64,000 nucleotides of DNA from Paraconiothyrium sp. Pb-2020. Its lineage: Eukaryota; Ascomycota; Dothideomycetes; Pleosporales; Didymosphaeriaceae. Both the position numbers and the translations under genes were made by a program. Below are positions 12,659 to 25,877 of the stretch, piece by piece (the first letter of the stretch is position 1; the number at the start of each line of letters is the position of its first letter). Location: the NCBI GenBank assembly GCA_022419385.1, contig JAJUBI010000005.1, positions 434,001 to 498,000 of the forward strand, in the 5' to 3' direction. Under the pieces are notes generated by a model. The model made no database searches and had not been told where the DNA came from. It was given only the letters and a program-made list of their open reading frames with translations.

Positions 12659-12973
12659 CCAAAAGAATACACCATGTCCAGATGGAATGGTTCCGTGTGA
12701 CGATCCAGAGTTTGATGGATGACAACGAAGGAGAACACGGCTAACCAGTTGCCGACTTTATGAAAAACACCTTTGACTTGAACGCGTACTATTGTCCACT
12801 CAGTCCCACATTCTGAACGCATGACTTCACTAGGGAGGAAAAGTATGTAGCTAGAAATGATCTACAACCGAAAATACAAAGGAGGGAACGCCGAGCGGCC
12901 TTAATATAGGTCTTGAAACTTTTAGAATTTTCCTCACAGTTGAAATATGCGCGTCCTGTCCACTGCCAATCAA

Positions 12974-14729
12974 CTATTGCCGAAATTTCACTACTGCCGG
13001 ATAAGCCAACCTACTTTCTTGTCTCTTTTCGGGGGTAGCGTTGATGAACCTTTGGCTTCCAAACACGGCGGTCACGCCCCACTCAGCCCGCTGAGAAAGA
13101 TCTGGTTCATATTCCAAGATAGCTGGCGTGAAACAGAATTGAACCGTTTTGCCCGTGTCTTCCGGATTAAGGTCCATGAACCGTGTGTTAGCAGATGTAG
13201 GGTAGTGCAGCTCATAGCAATACTCAGACATAGCGAATAGATTTCTAAATTTGATGCACCTGTCGAACAGCTGCTTGATGTGTTTGAAGCGTGAGACTCC
13301 GAGAGTTGTGTGGTGGATCCAGTCTTCCAAGGTTTGCAGGAAGCCTTCACTCTCAGTACTTTCCTTGCATCTGAGGAGGACGGATAGCATGCGGAAAAGA
13401 CGGCGGGTTAGCTCTTCTGCTTCCCTTGTAATGATGGAATGGAGAATTTCTGGATTGTCTATGGCGAGGCAATTCCACACTTTGTGGTGTATTGTCCTGA
13501 GAACTTTCTGCTCTTCTGGTACTCGTGTTAGTAATCACGCTTATTTCTTTTTCCGATGACCTACGCAGTTCAAGTGATATATGGTTTCTCGCGTACAATA
13601 CTGCCTCTAGGGCGTTCGAAGGACTACACAACGCGTTCATGCTCTTGGGCGAATAGAAAGTCCATTGCCAGATGGACGCCGCAAGTACAGCCCTAAGCAT
13701 ATTCGTTTGCTCGGCGGACGAGAAGGTGACTTTGTCTCCGACGCTGAGCCCCAGGACCTTGAAGATGTTACATATGTCAGGCTGATGGTCGAGACTGCTG
13801 GCTGATAGCCTGCATAGCTGGAAGTTCTCATTGTTCAGCGAGTGCGCTATGACCTCGATTGCGGATGTAATAGACCGGGCCTTGAGGTGCAGCTCTTTGG
13901 CACCGAGGCCATAGAAATCCTCGTTCGGAGGTAGGTCGAAAGCGGTAGGCCGCTTGCTGTTTGGATTGGATGAGCCCTGTTGTGTACGAATTGGACCTGC
14001 TTGAATATCTAGGTTGGCCATCGCTTGTTGAAGAATTGCGTCAGATTCGAGTGCGCTGTCTTGTTGTGCCATACATTTATCGCAGGTGTGATCGTCCGGT
14101 GCCCTACTCTTGTCATCTGTGTTGTAATAGCACCAGACATGCTGCCATGTGTTACAGTTGCTGCAGTGGACCGAAGACGAAGCATAATGGAAGTATCGAC
14201 ATCTACAATCATACGGATCGTTGTATTCATCTTTCTCCTTCCGTCGTAGACCGTAAGTGTGGGTGTGAGTGTGATCCAGCGTAGACTTGCCTCTATGAGT
14301 TTCATCAGCATACAATCGTGAGATAATGCAAGAAGCAAAGACACTGATTGAATTGAGAACATACCGTTGCTCAACCATCCCAGCGGTTGACAAACTCTCC
14401 AGCATTCCTGGATATAGCCTATTTAGGTCGGGTAAAGTTCTCGTCCATGCGCCATGTAGGTAGAGTGGCTCTGGTTGCTTGCCGGCCACGTCAGGACAAG
14501 CATTCTTCCAGAGCAATTTGATCTTCGACGTGACGCGCTCTGGAGTGCAACCATTCCCAACGGCCTCACTTAGCAAATCTGCGGCAAACGCGACACCCAC
14601 TTTCTTGTCCGTCTGGAATTCGCGGCTAATCTCCTCAATGTGGGAGTTCAGTGTGACCAACAATGTGTACACTTCAACGGAAGTCCATCGGTCTTTTCGA
14701 GACCCCGAAGAGGATGTTTCAGGGGCCAT
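12974..14729 (-). CDS. PHD-finger protein, unknown specific role
   Basis: Two exons, 14,729-13,565 and 13,515-12,974, join across a 49-base intron (donor GTAGGT, branch TACTAAC, acceptor CCAG). The spliced product is 568 residues; the frame is kept and reads ...LELQEQKVLRTIHH... across the junction. Residues about 180-220 form a C4HC3-type zinc finger: CRC, then CSNC, TWQHVWCY and a final CDKC. PHD fingers commonly bind histone H3 tails or act in chromatin complexes, so a nuclear role is inferred. The 340 C-terminal residues have no domain I recognise. The short HTHTHTY stretch before the finger is low complexity. The gene is divergent from the Hsp70-like gene and sits between two RIP blocks, yet its coding sequence is intact and not visibly RIP-mutated. 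Confidence 0.8.
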
Positions 14730-15409
14730 AAGTTCAGATACGGCTTATTCGCAAGAGCTTGAGGAAAATGTAGGTGCAAAGCCTCACTGAAGTATGGATG
14801 GGGTACCATACATGGAGTGAGTCGGGTGTACCTTAAATATTCAATGCAATACAACTTTGAGCGCCATTCACCCTGCATTTGAACGCGAAAGCCCACCGTC
14901 CAACAGTACCATTAGGCTAGGATGCGACAACCCATGAGTACGTCAGTTCCTTACCAATCATGTAGCGGAGTCATCGTCACCCTCGACTTTTGGATGACCA
15001 ATGGTTTCAAAGTCTGCAGAGTCCTTGCAGTGAAACGACCTTGGCGGCGAAAGAGCCAACCTTGAACCTATCGTTGCCGTCTTGGAGTGGTCCTTCGAAA
15101 CCACGTCAGTTGTTTATGAGTCACTTACTACACAGCAAATACGCAATGCATACATACCGCCTTTTCAATCGATATTATTGGATGGGAGAAAGCGGCACGG
15201 AAGGCTGGATGTTGTGCCACAAGCCACAGCCGAACGCTATCATCCAATCAAGCGACTGCACGACCTCTACTTCCGAATGAACTCTGATTCTAATATTCAC
15301 ACCGGAGAATGGTCTAATGAAGCCCTGACCTCGGTTTGATATAAAAGGAGCATGATGCAACGTGATTTTCTACAGAGATCGCCGGATATTGTTTGACTGG
15401 CGCCTCACG
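14730..15409. promoter_or_regulatory. Shared divergent promoter region
   Basis: These 680 bases separate the starts of the PHD gene (minus) and the Hsp70-like gene (plus), so both promoters must lie here. A TATAAAA-like box occurs near 15,341, about 70 bases before the Hsp70-like ATG. I found no heat-shock element array that I would defend. Confidence 0.35.
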
Positions 15410-17940
15410 ATGGCATCCTATGACCAGCTGCCCTCACGGCCAACAAAGCGCATCCAGACGTGGAGAATCGGCCTTGATCTGGGATCAACTTTTTCCGCTG
15501 CCTCATATTGCCTCACGTCTGAGTCAACAGATAACTGCACTGCGGGTGACATTAGGACAGTGCAGCGTTATAAGTCTGCAAGCCGATATCGATCGGACAC
15601 CCTTCATGGCCGCGAAGTCCCCACGAAAGTGCGATACGAAGTTGGAGGTAACATACGTTGGGGCTGGGATGCAGCAAGACTCGTGGAAAAAGGGCTCGAC
15701 TGTAATATTCCCGGACTTTTGGTCGATCTTTTCAAACCCGGGCTCGACGACAAGCCTGAAACTCGAGAACAGAGGCGTCATATCGAGGAATTGCTGATTC
15801 GACTTCAGTCCGACTTTTCTCTCACCAAAACTGTGGATGATGTTGTCACAGATTTCCTTGAAAAGCTCCTCCGTCATGTGAAGGATCAGCTGGAACCTTG
15901 TGGATATCGAGACGAAGATTCAGTCCACCTAACCTGCACTGTTCCCGCCATGTGGTCGATAAAGGCTAAACGAAGAACTGATGCGGCGGCTAAGAAGGCC
16001 GCAGAGCTGTGCAAATTCAAACTTGCCAACAATATCACTCTCCTGTCCGAGCCTGAAGCAGCGACAGCGTATGTACAGCTGAAGAACAGCCACCTTCGAT
16101 TCAAGGTAGGATCCGTCTGTCCCCGATATCAACCAATCAGTTGACGATACCACAGAGAGGTGATACATTCATTGTCTGCGATGCAGGTGGTGTGACAGTA
16201 GTAAGTTATAAAAGTTCTTTTGAGCTAGATCTGTTGTGTTGAAATTTTCTCAAGGACGTCGTAACCTACACGGTGCATAACGTAGAGCCTTTGCTATTGA
16301 AGCAGGTGACGAGATCAAAAGGTATGTGCCTGCGACACCTTGGAGAGACTTACAAGATCTAACTTATTCCGAGGGAACTTTTGTGGATCTAGCTTCTTGA
16401 ATGAGAGATTCGAGAGCCATATCAGGAAACGAATTGAGGACGCAGAACTCCGAACTGGACAACGATTGGACACTGCTCGACTCGAAGTGGACATAAAGCA
16501 TGCCCTTTGTCTCTTCGAGACAGAGCTGAAACGTGATCACGATAATGAATTGGACGAATTTGACTCCAATTTATACATGACGGGGCCGGCGGGAGAATTG
16601 CCTCGACAATGGATATTTATGCAAGGTTTGAAGCCCGACTCCGAGAACGGTCTCAAAGAGGACGGAATGGCCATCACGAGGTATGTTGCTCTGGCATTAT
16701 GAGCACTTTGGCTAATATGGCGGTAGAGGAAATTTAGAGATGGTGTTCGAGCCAATACTCGAAAGATGTTGGGATCTAATTCTTGATCAGCTCCAAAGCG
16801 CATGCAAGGAGTCTCACGTACCAACTGTAATATCACCAGATAACATGTCTTGTGACCTCGAGCTAAGTAAAGACCCTAGCGTATCCTCCTTGTTGGAGGT
16901 TTCGGTGATTCTCCGCGACTTAGAAGACACCTGAGGGAGATGTGCGACGCCTGGATTCAGGAGGTCGAGCACGTTCATAGCCGGATGCCGATAAGTGTCC
17001 TGGTACCTGATGCGCCGTAAGTGCTGTCAGAGAATGAACGAGTGAAGATCAAGTGCTGACGATCACAGCGGGAGCGCGATCGCTGAAGGCGCGATTTACA
17101 GGGCCCTCCAGGAAGGTATGGTCAAAGACTATATCAGTCGCTCCAGCATCTGCATCTGCGCAGATGATCCATATAACCCCCGGCAAGCAGCGCACGTAGG
17201 GGCGTCTTTTGTTGATGATCCTTTCGAAGGACGAAAGTACGTACAAGACTGCGTGAAAATATTGTTGAAAACGGTAAGTTGAGAGGACAGACCCACGGGT
17301 TTTATCTACCGCTGACGAAGACGATAGGACCAGATGATCCCTACAAGTGGGATTAAAAAGTTGACGCCCCTGCATCGCACCATCAGTGTCGAAGAGGAGG
17401 TGTTCTATTTGGTGTTAGATATTTACGAAATGGAGGATGCGAATGGCCTCGATGACTATCCCCTAAGCCACCCAAAAAATCAGGGCAAGTGTACATACCG
17501 GTCAATAAACCGAGACACACAGGCTGACGTATAGTTCAGGATACAAATTCTTGGGGAGGGTTAACTTCAAGGTTGAAGTGGAGCCCATAAGGGAGAGACT
17601 AAAACTTACCCGGCTTGGAAGTTCTACCCATGTCGAACACCCTGATACGTCACAGGACCAAACGATTCCTGTCACAGCTGACACTGGTACAATGCGTAGA
17701 GGTACAAGACGTCGAAAGGCCAGCGCGAAACGGTTGGCAAGCGGAGGTCCACAATCGGCAGATGGAGACCCAAATCAGTCGGTGATTGGAGGCTCATACT
17801 ATTACTGGATTGATTATCGTGTTGAAGTCGAATTCAAGGACGGGATGATGTCTTATCAGTTGCTGATTGATAACGTCGGAGACCATTCTTTCAAGGGTAC
17901 CGTGACTTTGAGTCCAAGCATTGAAGCGTGGAAGGAATAG
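15410..17940 (+). CDS. Hsp70/HSPA12-like ATPase, multi-exon, one apparent indel
   Basis: Start ATG at 15,410. Exons inferred: 15,410-16,105; 16,156-16,200; 16,255-16,321; about 16,357-16,680; 16,727-16,817; 16,880-17,016; 17,069-17,273; 17,328-17,488; 17,535-17,940. The actin-like ATPase fold is clear. Phosphate-1 loop is IGLDLGSTFSAASY (about residue 24), phosphate-2 is CDAGGVTV followed by DVVTYTV, then CGSSFLNERF, and the adenosine-side loop LLVGGFGDSPRL, followed by GSAIAEGAIYRAL. Fungal genomes carry many such diverged Hsp70-like proteins of unknown client. All junctions keep frame except exon 3 to exon 4. There the expected PFAIEAGDEIKR-like reading needs one more base in the CCTTTGC run near 16,290. 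Phosphate-2 has GGV where canonical Hsp70 has GGG. The gene may be functional with a sequence error, or freshly broken. Confidence 0.8.
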
Positions 17941-18049
17941 TAAGGCAGGTCATACAAGATAGTTGTAAGGACTGACCAACTTTCGGATTATGTCGTATAT
18001 AACAAATGGATTTTTGAGTATGTAATCGTATTAAATGTGTTGTAATAAG

Positions 18050-18050
<1 letters not shown>
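17941..18050 (+). other. 3' flank of the Hsp70-like gene
   Basis: Short downstream flank of balanced composition leading into the microsatellite. No separate feature is visible. Confidence 0.4.

Positions 18051-18118
<68 letters not shown>
18051..18118. repeat. (TAG)n microsatellite, about 22.7 units
   Basis: 68 bases of perfect TAG repeat lie 110 bases after the Hsp70-like stop codon. The AT-rich block begins within six bases of its end. Confidence 0.98.
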
Positions 18119-18604
18119 TTAATTATTAGGATCTAGACCTAAGTAAGGGTTATATAACGGGGCCTTCCTAATACTATAGCCAGCCGCGGCCTAGTTAGGG
18201 TTCTGGTAAGAGATAAGTAGCGTATAGGGTTATATAAGTTATATGTAGGTAAATATTAATTAATTACTATAATAAGAATATATTACTAAAGACTTAAGGG
18301 TAATTTTCTATAAAGAAACTAGATATAGTAAACTATATTATAGATTAATAATAAGAAATTACTAGTAGTAATCTATTATCTCTATATACTACTATCTAAC
18401 CTAGGCTCTATAGGCTCTATATATAAATTCTATAGATTTAGGCTTTATAGCTCTATTCTATAGATCTATAGATCTAATTACATAACTCTAATTACATATC
18501 TATATTATACTTAGTATCTAACCTATAATTATAATACTTATTCTTATAATCTAACTAGTTATTACTATTATTATATTAGTTCCTGTAATTCCATTACGAC
18601 ATAG
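18119..18604. repeat. AT-rich block edge with an LTR-like start
   Basis: From 18,124 the sequence reads ATTAGGATCTAGACCTAAG, matching the start of the second LTR family (compare 9,547 and 11,491). The rest of that LTR is not recognisable, and some GC-richer bases near 18,165-18,200 have escaped mutation. No gene is seen before the Gypsy LTR at 18,605. Confidence 0.5.
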
Positions 18605-19098
18605 TGTTATAAGGGGGGTTTTATATACCTAACCTAGGCCAGTCTTGTAGGTATTTAGTAATTAAGAGTAGATAGATAATAAAGAGTATAAGAATATTCT
18701 AACCTTACTATTAAAGGTAAGGTAATAATTATATAAAAAGACTAATAGATCTTATATAAAAGATATACTTTAATTTTAACTATAGAAGTTAACTATAAAG
18801 AATATAAAAGATACTAAAGTCTTTTTAGACTATATACTATTTTTTATTATCTCTATAATTTCTTACTTTATTATACTCTAAAGAATTATATTCTCTTAGT
18901 AGAAGTATCTTAAGTAATTCTACTAAGCTAGCCTACTTCTAAGATTCTACTTTTTTAGTAGAATTCTAATTATATAATATCTTAGTTAATTAGTCCTACT
19001 AACTAGTATCTATCCTTTAGTTAGTAATAAAGGTGTTGCTAATATTCTATATATAATTATTTCCCTTTACTAGATCTTAATTTATTATAATTATAATA
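18605..19098 (-). repeat. 3' LTR of the complete Gypsy element
   Basis: 494 bases, TGTTATAAGG...TTATAATA, in direct repeat with 25,382-25,877. The two differ mostly by C/T and G/A changes and by an extra handful of RIP sites near the outer end. Confidence 0.88.
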
Positions 19099-22000
19099 TT
19101 ATCCCCCTTTTTAGAGTTATTATTCTAAGACCTTAGTATTATTTTATAACCTTTAGTAGTATAGTTTCTTCTTAAAGGTAAAACTTTTATTTTATTATAT
19201 TTTTTTTCTTTCTCTTACTTTCCTAACTATGCCTAAGGTACTAAAATAATCCTTAACTAACTATTATTATACTTATACTAATAAGGTATATTTATATAGT
19301 CTAGAGATATAAATAAAGTATAACTATTATATAAAAAAGAAAATTTCTAAGTATTTTATTAATACTATAAATAAGAAGTATACTATATATATTATAGTTT
19401 ATATAAAGTATAGCCTCTAGGTTTCTAAGAAAAAGTAGAAGTATATCTAGTCTAAAAAGTACTAAAAGTAGCTTACTCTTCTTTTTATAAAGACTAAGGT
19501 TACTTACCTCTACCTTAAAATTACTTAAGTAGAGAAAGAGAAGTAATTCTTTACTATATATAATACTTATATAGTTAATATAATAGAGAACTTAGAGAAG
19601 AAGGCCTTAAAGAGTAAAGTTACTAATATTTTATTTATTTTATTACTATCTTTACCTTTAACTAATCTAGGCTAATTATAGGCTAATACTTCTTTCTTTA
19701 ATTTTTCTACTCTTTATTTAGACTTTAGAGTAACCTTTCTAAAGTATTACTTTCTTAAAATTAACCTTTCTAGCTTATAGCTTAAAAGTTTTTTAGTACC
19801 TTCTTATAGTTTATAAGGTTTTCTTTTAGTTTCTAGGTATTATACTATTCTAGCTATTCTTTCTATTTAACTAAGTATCTTTATTAACTCTTAATTATTT
19901 ATAAGTCTCTAATTTTTTTAACCTTATACTTATTATCTTCTAGCTCTAGCTAAGTCTTAATTAGAGTGTCTAGTAGTACTAGTTCTAAAAGGTTTTTATA
20001 AAAGGTAGTATATACTTTAGTACTTATAAGTAAAAGTAATTTATTTATAACTAATTCTTTAGTTTCTTATATTTTAAAGGGGCCTACCTATAAGTAATCT
20101 AGTTTTTTACTTAGTTATTTTATCTTAAAGTTTTTTTAAAATAGAAAAACTTTATCCCTCTCTTTAAAGGTTAGTCTCTTAATTCTTTATTTATTTATAT
20201 TTTTAGATACTAAGAGGGCTTTATATATAATTCTATTCTATAGTATAAGGTATAGGTTTCTTATTCTTTAAGCTTTATTCTATACTTCTATAGAAATACT
20301 TTCTATATTCTTTAGGTTTTAATAAGTAACTAGCTTATATCTATAGTTTATATAGTATAGGGAGTACCCTATTATGCCTAACTTAGTACTATTATATACT
20401 AATTATACTATAGGTAAGAGTTCTACCTAATTATCTTATTATTTATTAATATAGAATTATAGATATTATTCTAGTATTTAATTTATATATTCTATCTATT
20501 TATCTATCTATAGGTAAAAGCTTATTAATAGCTTCCTATTTATACTTAGTATAGCTATAAACATATTCTAATATTTAGATATAAAGAGTTTATTATAATT
20601 TATAATAAATTCTTTAGGTAGACTATATTTTATAAATAGTATATTATTAACCTTATAAGTAAGGTCTTCTACTATTATAAATTTTTTTATAGGCCTAAAC
20701 TTTACTGTCTTAGTAAGTTAATCTACTATTACTATAATAGTATTTTATATTTATCTAGTTTCTAGCTATAGCAATCTTAGAAGCTTTATTATAAAGTCTA
20801 TTATTATACTTTGCTATAGCCTTTTAGCTACTAATAGTAGTTATAAAAGTCTATAAGGCTTATATTTCTTAGGCTTATTTTTATAATATACTAAATAATT
20901 ACTTATTTTCTTAGTAACTAGTTATTTAAGTTTTAGGATAGCATATTTATTTATAATATAATATATTATTTTTTAATACCTAGGTATTCCTATTCTCTTA
21001 ACTTATATAGCTTTCTAATTAAGATAGGTATATATTAGTTTTTTACTAGTATTCTTTATCTATAATCTCTTTAGGTTTTATTAAAACTATTTTAAAATAG
21101 ATTATACTTTTCTCTCTATTTCTTAGAGAGTTGTAAGTAGTCTTAAAAGTTATATATCTTAGATTTTATATACTAAAATAAGGCTGCTTAAACTTTAATC
21201 TTTAGTTAGTTATATTCTAATATTCTATTTTTATATTTTTATAGAATAGTATTATAATAGTTAGCCTTATCTTTTATTAAATTTAATTTTCTACTTAAGG
21301 TATTAGCTGCGCTATTAAAAGTTCCTAGTTAATAGTAAATTATAAAGTTAAAGTTTATTAGAAACTCTATTTATTATACTTATCTTTAGTTAAGCTTCTT
21401 AGTTATTATAAAGCTAGTAAGGTTCTAGTAGTCTATTTATACCTCTATTTTATAGTATACTTCTATAAGTTGCGCTTCCTATTATTTAAAAGTATTTACT
21501 ACTACTAGTAGTTTCTTATTATAAATATTATAGTTAAGTTCTGCTTCAAAGAACTTCTAGAAATAATAAAATACTAGTCTTTATTTTCTATTCTTATTTA
21601 GTTATAAGAGAATTACTTCTAGTATATAGTCTAATATATCTATTTTTACCCTTATAGGCTTTTTTAGATTAAATATTTAGAGTAAAGGTACTATAAAAAA
21701 TATTTTCTTTAACCTTTTAAATACCTCTAGTAGTCTTCTAGTAATTAGCTAGATAACCTTATTATTCTTTCTCTTTATAAAATCTATTAATAATACTGTT
21801 ATCTTAGAATAGTTCTTAATAAACTTCTAATAGAAGTTAGTAAACCTTAGGAAAAATTAGATATTCTTTACTAACTTAGAAACTAACTATTCTTATATAG
21901 TAGCTATCTTTTTTAGGTCTATAGATACTTCTTCCCTTAAGATAATAAATTCTAGGTATTCTATTTTTATAATATAAAACTTATATTTATTAGAGTATAA

Positions 22001-25000
22001 AAGTAATTTATACTTCTTTAGCTTCTTAAGTACCTTTTTTATATATTTTATATACTCTTCTAGTGTTCTACTAGAATAGATAAGTATATTATTAAGGTAT
22101 ACTATACAGAATATATTTAAGTATTTATATAAGGCCTTATTAAGAACTACCTAGAATATTATAGGCGTATTAGTTAAGCTAAAAGGTATAACTATATATT
22201 TATAGAGACTAAACTAGGTTCTAAATATAGTCTTTTACTTATATTCTTTTACTATCTATATATAGTAGTACCTATTATATATATTAAATTTTATAAACTA
22301 CTTAGTCTTTTAAAGTCTATTTATAAGCTCTGTAATTAATAGTAGAGGGTACTAATTTTTAATTATAGTATTATTTAGCTATCTATAATCTATATAGAGC
22401 TGCAGCTTACTATTTTTTTTAGGTACCTATAGAATAGAAAATACTATAGGGCTTTAACTATCTTAAATATAACTTTTTATTAAGTTCTTTCTTAAGTATT
22501 CCCTTAATTTCTATTTCTATTCTACTAATATTAGCCTTAGCTATTCTAGTTATAGTTTTATATTTTTATCTAGAGAAATTTTATAATTTTACTTCTAGTA
22601 ATTAGGGAGCTCTTCTTCTTTAATTTCTTTAAAAAAATTTATATACTTCTTATACTCTAGTAGAATAGTTATCTTCTCTAATTCTTTTTATAAGTCTAAG
22701 TATTATACCTAGATAATTCTAGCTTATTTTAGGTTTTCTTTTAGAATTTTAGCTATTTTTATAGCTAAAATTTCTTTAGTCTTTTATTTAATCTACTTAT
22801 TTGCAGCATCTAGGGTTCTAGGTTTTACCTATTATAGTTATTAGGCTCTAGTAACTTTTAGTATTACTTTTTAGCTCTATATTATTTACTTTACCTAGTC
22901 TATATTAGGGTTATATATAATTAGTTAATTATATTTTATAATAGCTTCTAAGCTTTCTAAGTCTATAATAGTAAAACTATATTAGCTTTTAAATCTCTTA
23001 ATTCTAATAGGTAGTAGTATTATTTCTAGGCGTAACTAGCCTTTACTATAACCTTATAATATTATACTATTAGTTATTTCTAGCTATATAAGTACCTTCT
23101 TATTTCTATATAGTAGATTATACTTTTTTACTATTCTTAGCACTATTAGATATTCTATTATACTAGAGTCTATTAAAGCTTTTACTTAGAATTCTCTAAT
23201 TATAATTAGTTTTATTATTTATAATTTTATAGTACTATTAGCTTCTACTCTATAAGCCTTTAAAACACTTTTACTAGCTTAGCTTCTTACTTAGTAGTAT
23301 TTTAGTTTTTTAATTACTTTTATATTTTATTATAGGTACCTTTAGTAGTATATTATAGAGAGAATAGTCTATTCTAGGTTATTTTAATATTATTTTAAAG
23401 GGGTTATATAGTATCCCCTTTTTTTATAGGTATCTATTTTTTAACCTTACTTCTAAGGTGCTATAAGGGTATTCTACTATAGCCCTTCTCTAATATCTTT
23501 CTATAGTAAGTATTTAGATATATTTAGATTTCTTATTTTCCTTCTTATAGTTCTTATAACCTGTTATTATATACTTCTAGTATAATATAAACTTATAGTT
23601 TAGATCTAAGTAGTTTACTACTACTAATTCCTTCTTACTAAAGTATTTTAGATATTCTAGTTATCTATAATCTATCTATTCTTAGGTTTCTATATAGTCT
23701 ATGTCTTTTCTTATAGGGCACATATCTATATACTTATACTATAGGGTTTTATTATATTATTCTAGACTTTATAGCTAGTTTCCTGTTAGATGCTTTTGCC
23801 CCTAATAAATAGAATAACTATTTATATAGTATATTTTCTAAAATAAGGGCCTATAGTTCTTTTTCTATATATTAAACTAATAGATATAGTATTCTCTACT
23901 TTAGTACTTATTTTTACTTAGTTAAAAGTATTCTCTATCTCTAGAGTTCTTCTATACTATATTTCTTTAGTCTTAGTAGTAGGTATAATCTATTATATAG
24001 TATTACTAAAACTTAGTTCTTATATAATTATTCTTAATTCTAAGCTACTAAGTTAGGTTATATATTTTTTTCTATTAGGCTACTACCTATTTGTATATCT
24101 AATATATATCTAGTTTAATAATTTAGATTTTTCTATAATAATTCTAAGCTTAGTATATAGGTTCTCTATAAATCTAGTATTTTCTTTTAGTTACTTTATA
24201 TACTACTATTTTACCTAATACCTCTAAATAGCTATTCTTATCTACCTCTTTATAGAGGTCTATAAGCTTTATTTATAGAGATTCTATATTAGTATTTAGT
24301 ATTATATTATTATTCTAAATTTTACCTAATTTAGGTATTTTAGGGCATAGTATTACTATTACTATTCTAATAATCTAGGCTCTTCTTTCTTAGACTATTT
24401 TTTTTAGGTACTCTTTCTTAAAGTGCCCTTATTTACTATAGTTTAAATAGGCTTTTTTCTAAAAGTATTATTATTAGATTTTATTCTATTTTTTCTATTA
24501 TAGAGTTTACTCTTTTTTTTTTAAGCTTTATCCTCTATAATAATATCTCTATTCTTATTTTACCTATCTTCTTATTAGGTTTTTTTTAAGTTTACCTTTT
24601 ATTTTATAACTAGCTTTTCTAGTTCTTTTCTCTCTAGATATTATTTATACAGGCGTTAGTCTACTTTAACTAATAATTTAATTAAGTTTTTAAGACTTTT
24701 AGCCTTTCTATAGTATACTAGCTTATTCTTTACAGTTTTCTTAAGCCTATTATAAAAGGCTGCTTATAGTAGAGTGTTATTTTATATAATTTAGACTTAT
24801 AATTTATAGAATTTAGCTATATACTTACTAGCTAAGCTTTTTTACTTTAGGCGCTAAATTAATCTTTCTGCTTATTATTTCTTATCTATATTATTAAATA
24901 TAACTTTAATTTATTTCTTAAATTCTTTCTAGAACCTAAAAACCTTAGTAGTTTCTTCTTTTTATTTATTAGGTTTAGTCTTATATACTAGAAAGTTATC

Positions 25001-25381
25001 TATTAAGGGTCTTATCTATTAAGCAGCTTTACTCTTTATATATAATTTAGTAGCTAGTATTTTAGTATAGTTATTACTAAATATATTAGAATTATATTAG
25101 TAGTATAGGTCTATATTAGTAAGAAAGGTTTTAAGGTCTACCTTCTCTCTATTATATAGTTTTAGTACTTTGAACTGTATTTTAGCTAGTATAACTATTA
25201 GAGTAGAAGATATAGTTAATACTTCTACTATATTCTAAAGTTTCTATATTTCTACTACTTAAGTAGCTAGTAGTACTACTAGATTAATTACTAGCCTAGA
25301 AGCTATACTTTCTATTAGGGCCCTTAACTTAGTTAAGCTTAAGAGTATTGCTATAATACCTTAAATATTAAGTAGTTAAAG

Positions 25382-25877
25382 TGTTATAAGGGGGGTTCTA
25401 TATACCTAACCTAGGTTAGCCTTATAGGTATTTAGTAATTAAGAGTAAATAGATAATAAAGGGTGTTAGAATATTCTAACCTTACTATAGAAGGTAAGGT
25501 AATAATTATATAAAAAGACTAATAGATCTTATATAGAAGATGTGCTTTAATTTTAACTATAGAAGTTTTAACTATAATAAATAGAAAATACTTAAAGAAC
25601 TATCTTAACTATATACTACTCTTTATTATTCTTATAATCCCTTACTTTACTATGCTCTAGGGGATTATATCCCCTTAGTAGGAGTATCTTAAGTAATCCT
25701 ACTAAGCTTATTTACTCTTAGAATTCTACCTTTTTAGTAGGAGCCTAGTTATATAATATATTATTTAATTAGCCCTACTAACTAGCGTCTATTCTCTAGT
25801 TAGTAATAAAGGCGTTACTAATATTCTATATATAATTATTTTCTTCTGCTAGGTCTTAATCTGTTGTAATTATAACA
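25382..25877 (-). repeat. 5' LTR of the complete Gypsy element
   Basis: 496 bases, TGTTATAAGG...TTATAACA, with intact inverted terminal octamers. It keeps more C and G than the left LTR, for example in its last 200 bases. Confidence 0.88.

Larger units (their letters stand above)
18605..25877 (-). mobile_element. Complete Ty3/Gypsy LTR retrotransposon, RIP-inactivated
   Basis: A 7.27 kb element with paired LTRs at 18,605-19,098 and 25,382-25,877, both starting TGTTATAAGG and ending in TTATAACA or its RIP form. A C-rich tract at 19,099-19,114 gives a minus-strand polypurine tract beside the left LTR. Minus-strand translation at about 22,073-22,102 reads VYLNNILIYS, the reverse transcriptase box with both catalytic aspartates changed to asparagine. 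Orientation is therefore minus: 5' LTR on the right, 3' LTR on the left. The flanks are CATAG and ATAAC, not a clean duplication. Every frame is full of stops, so it makes no protein. Confidence 0.88.

Noticed and set aside
12454..12822. 122-codon minus-strand frame
   Set aside because: It starts in normal DNA and ends in RIP sequence, has no motif, and competes with a more protein-like plus-strand frame.
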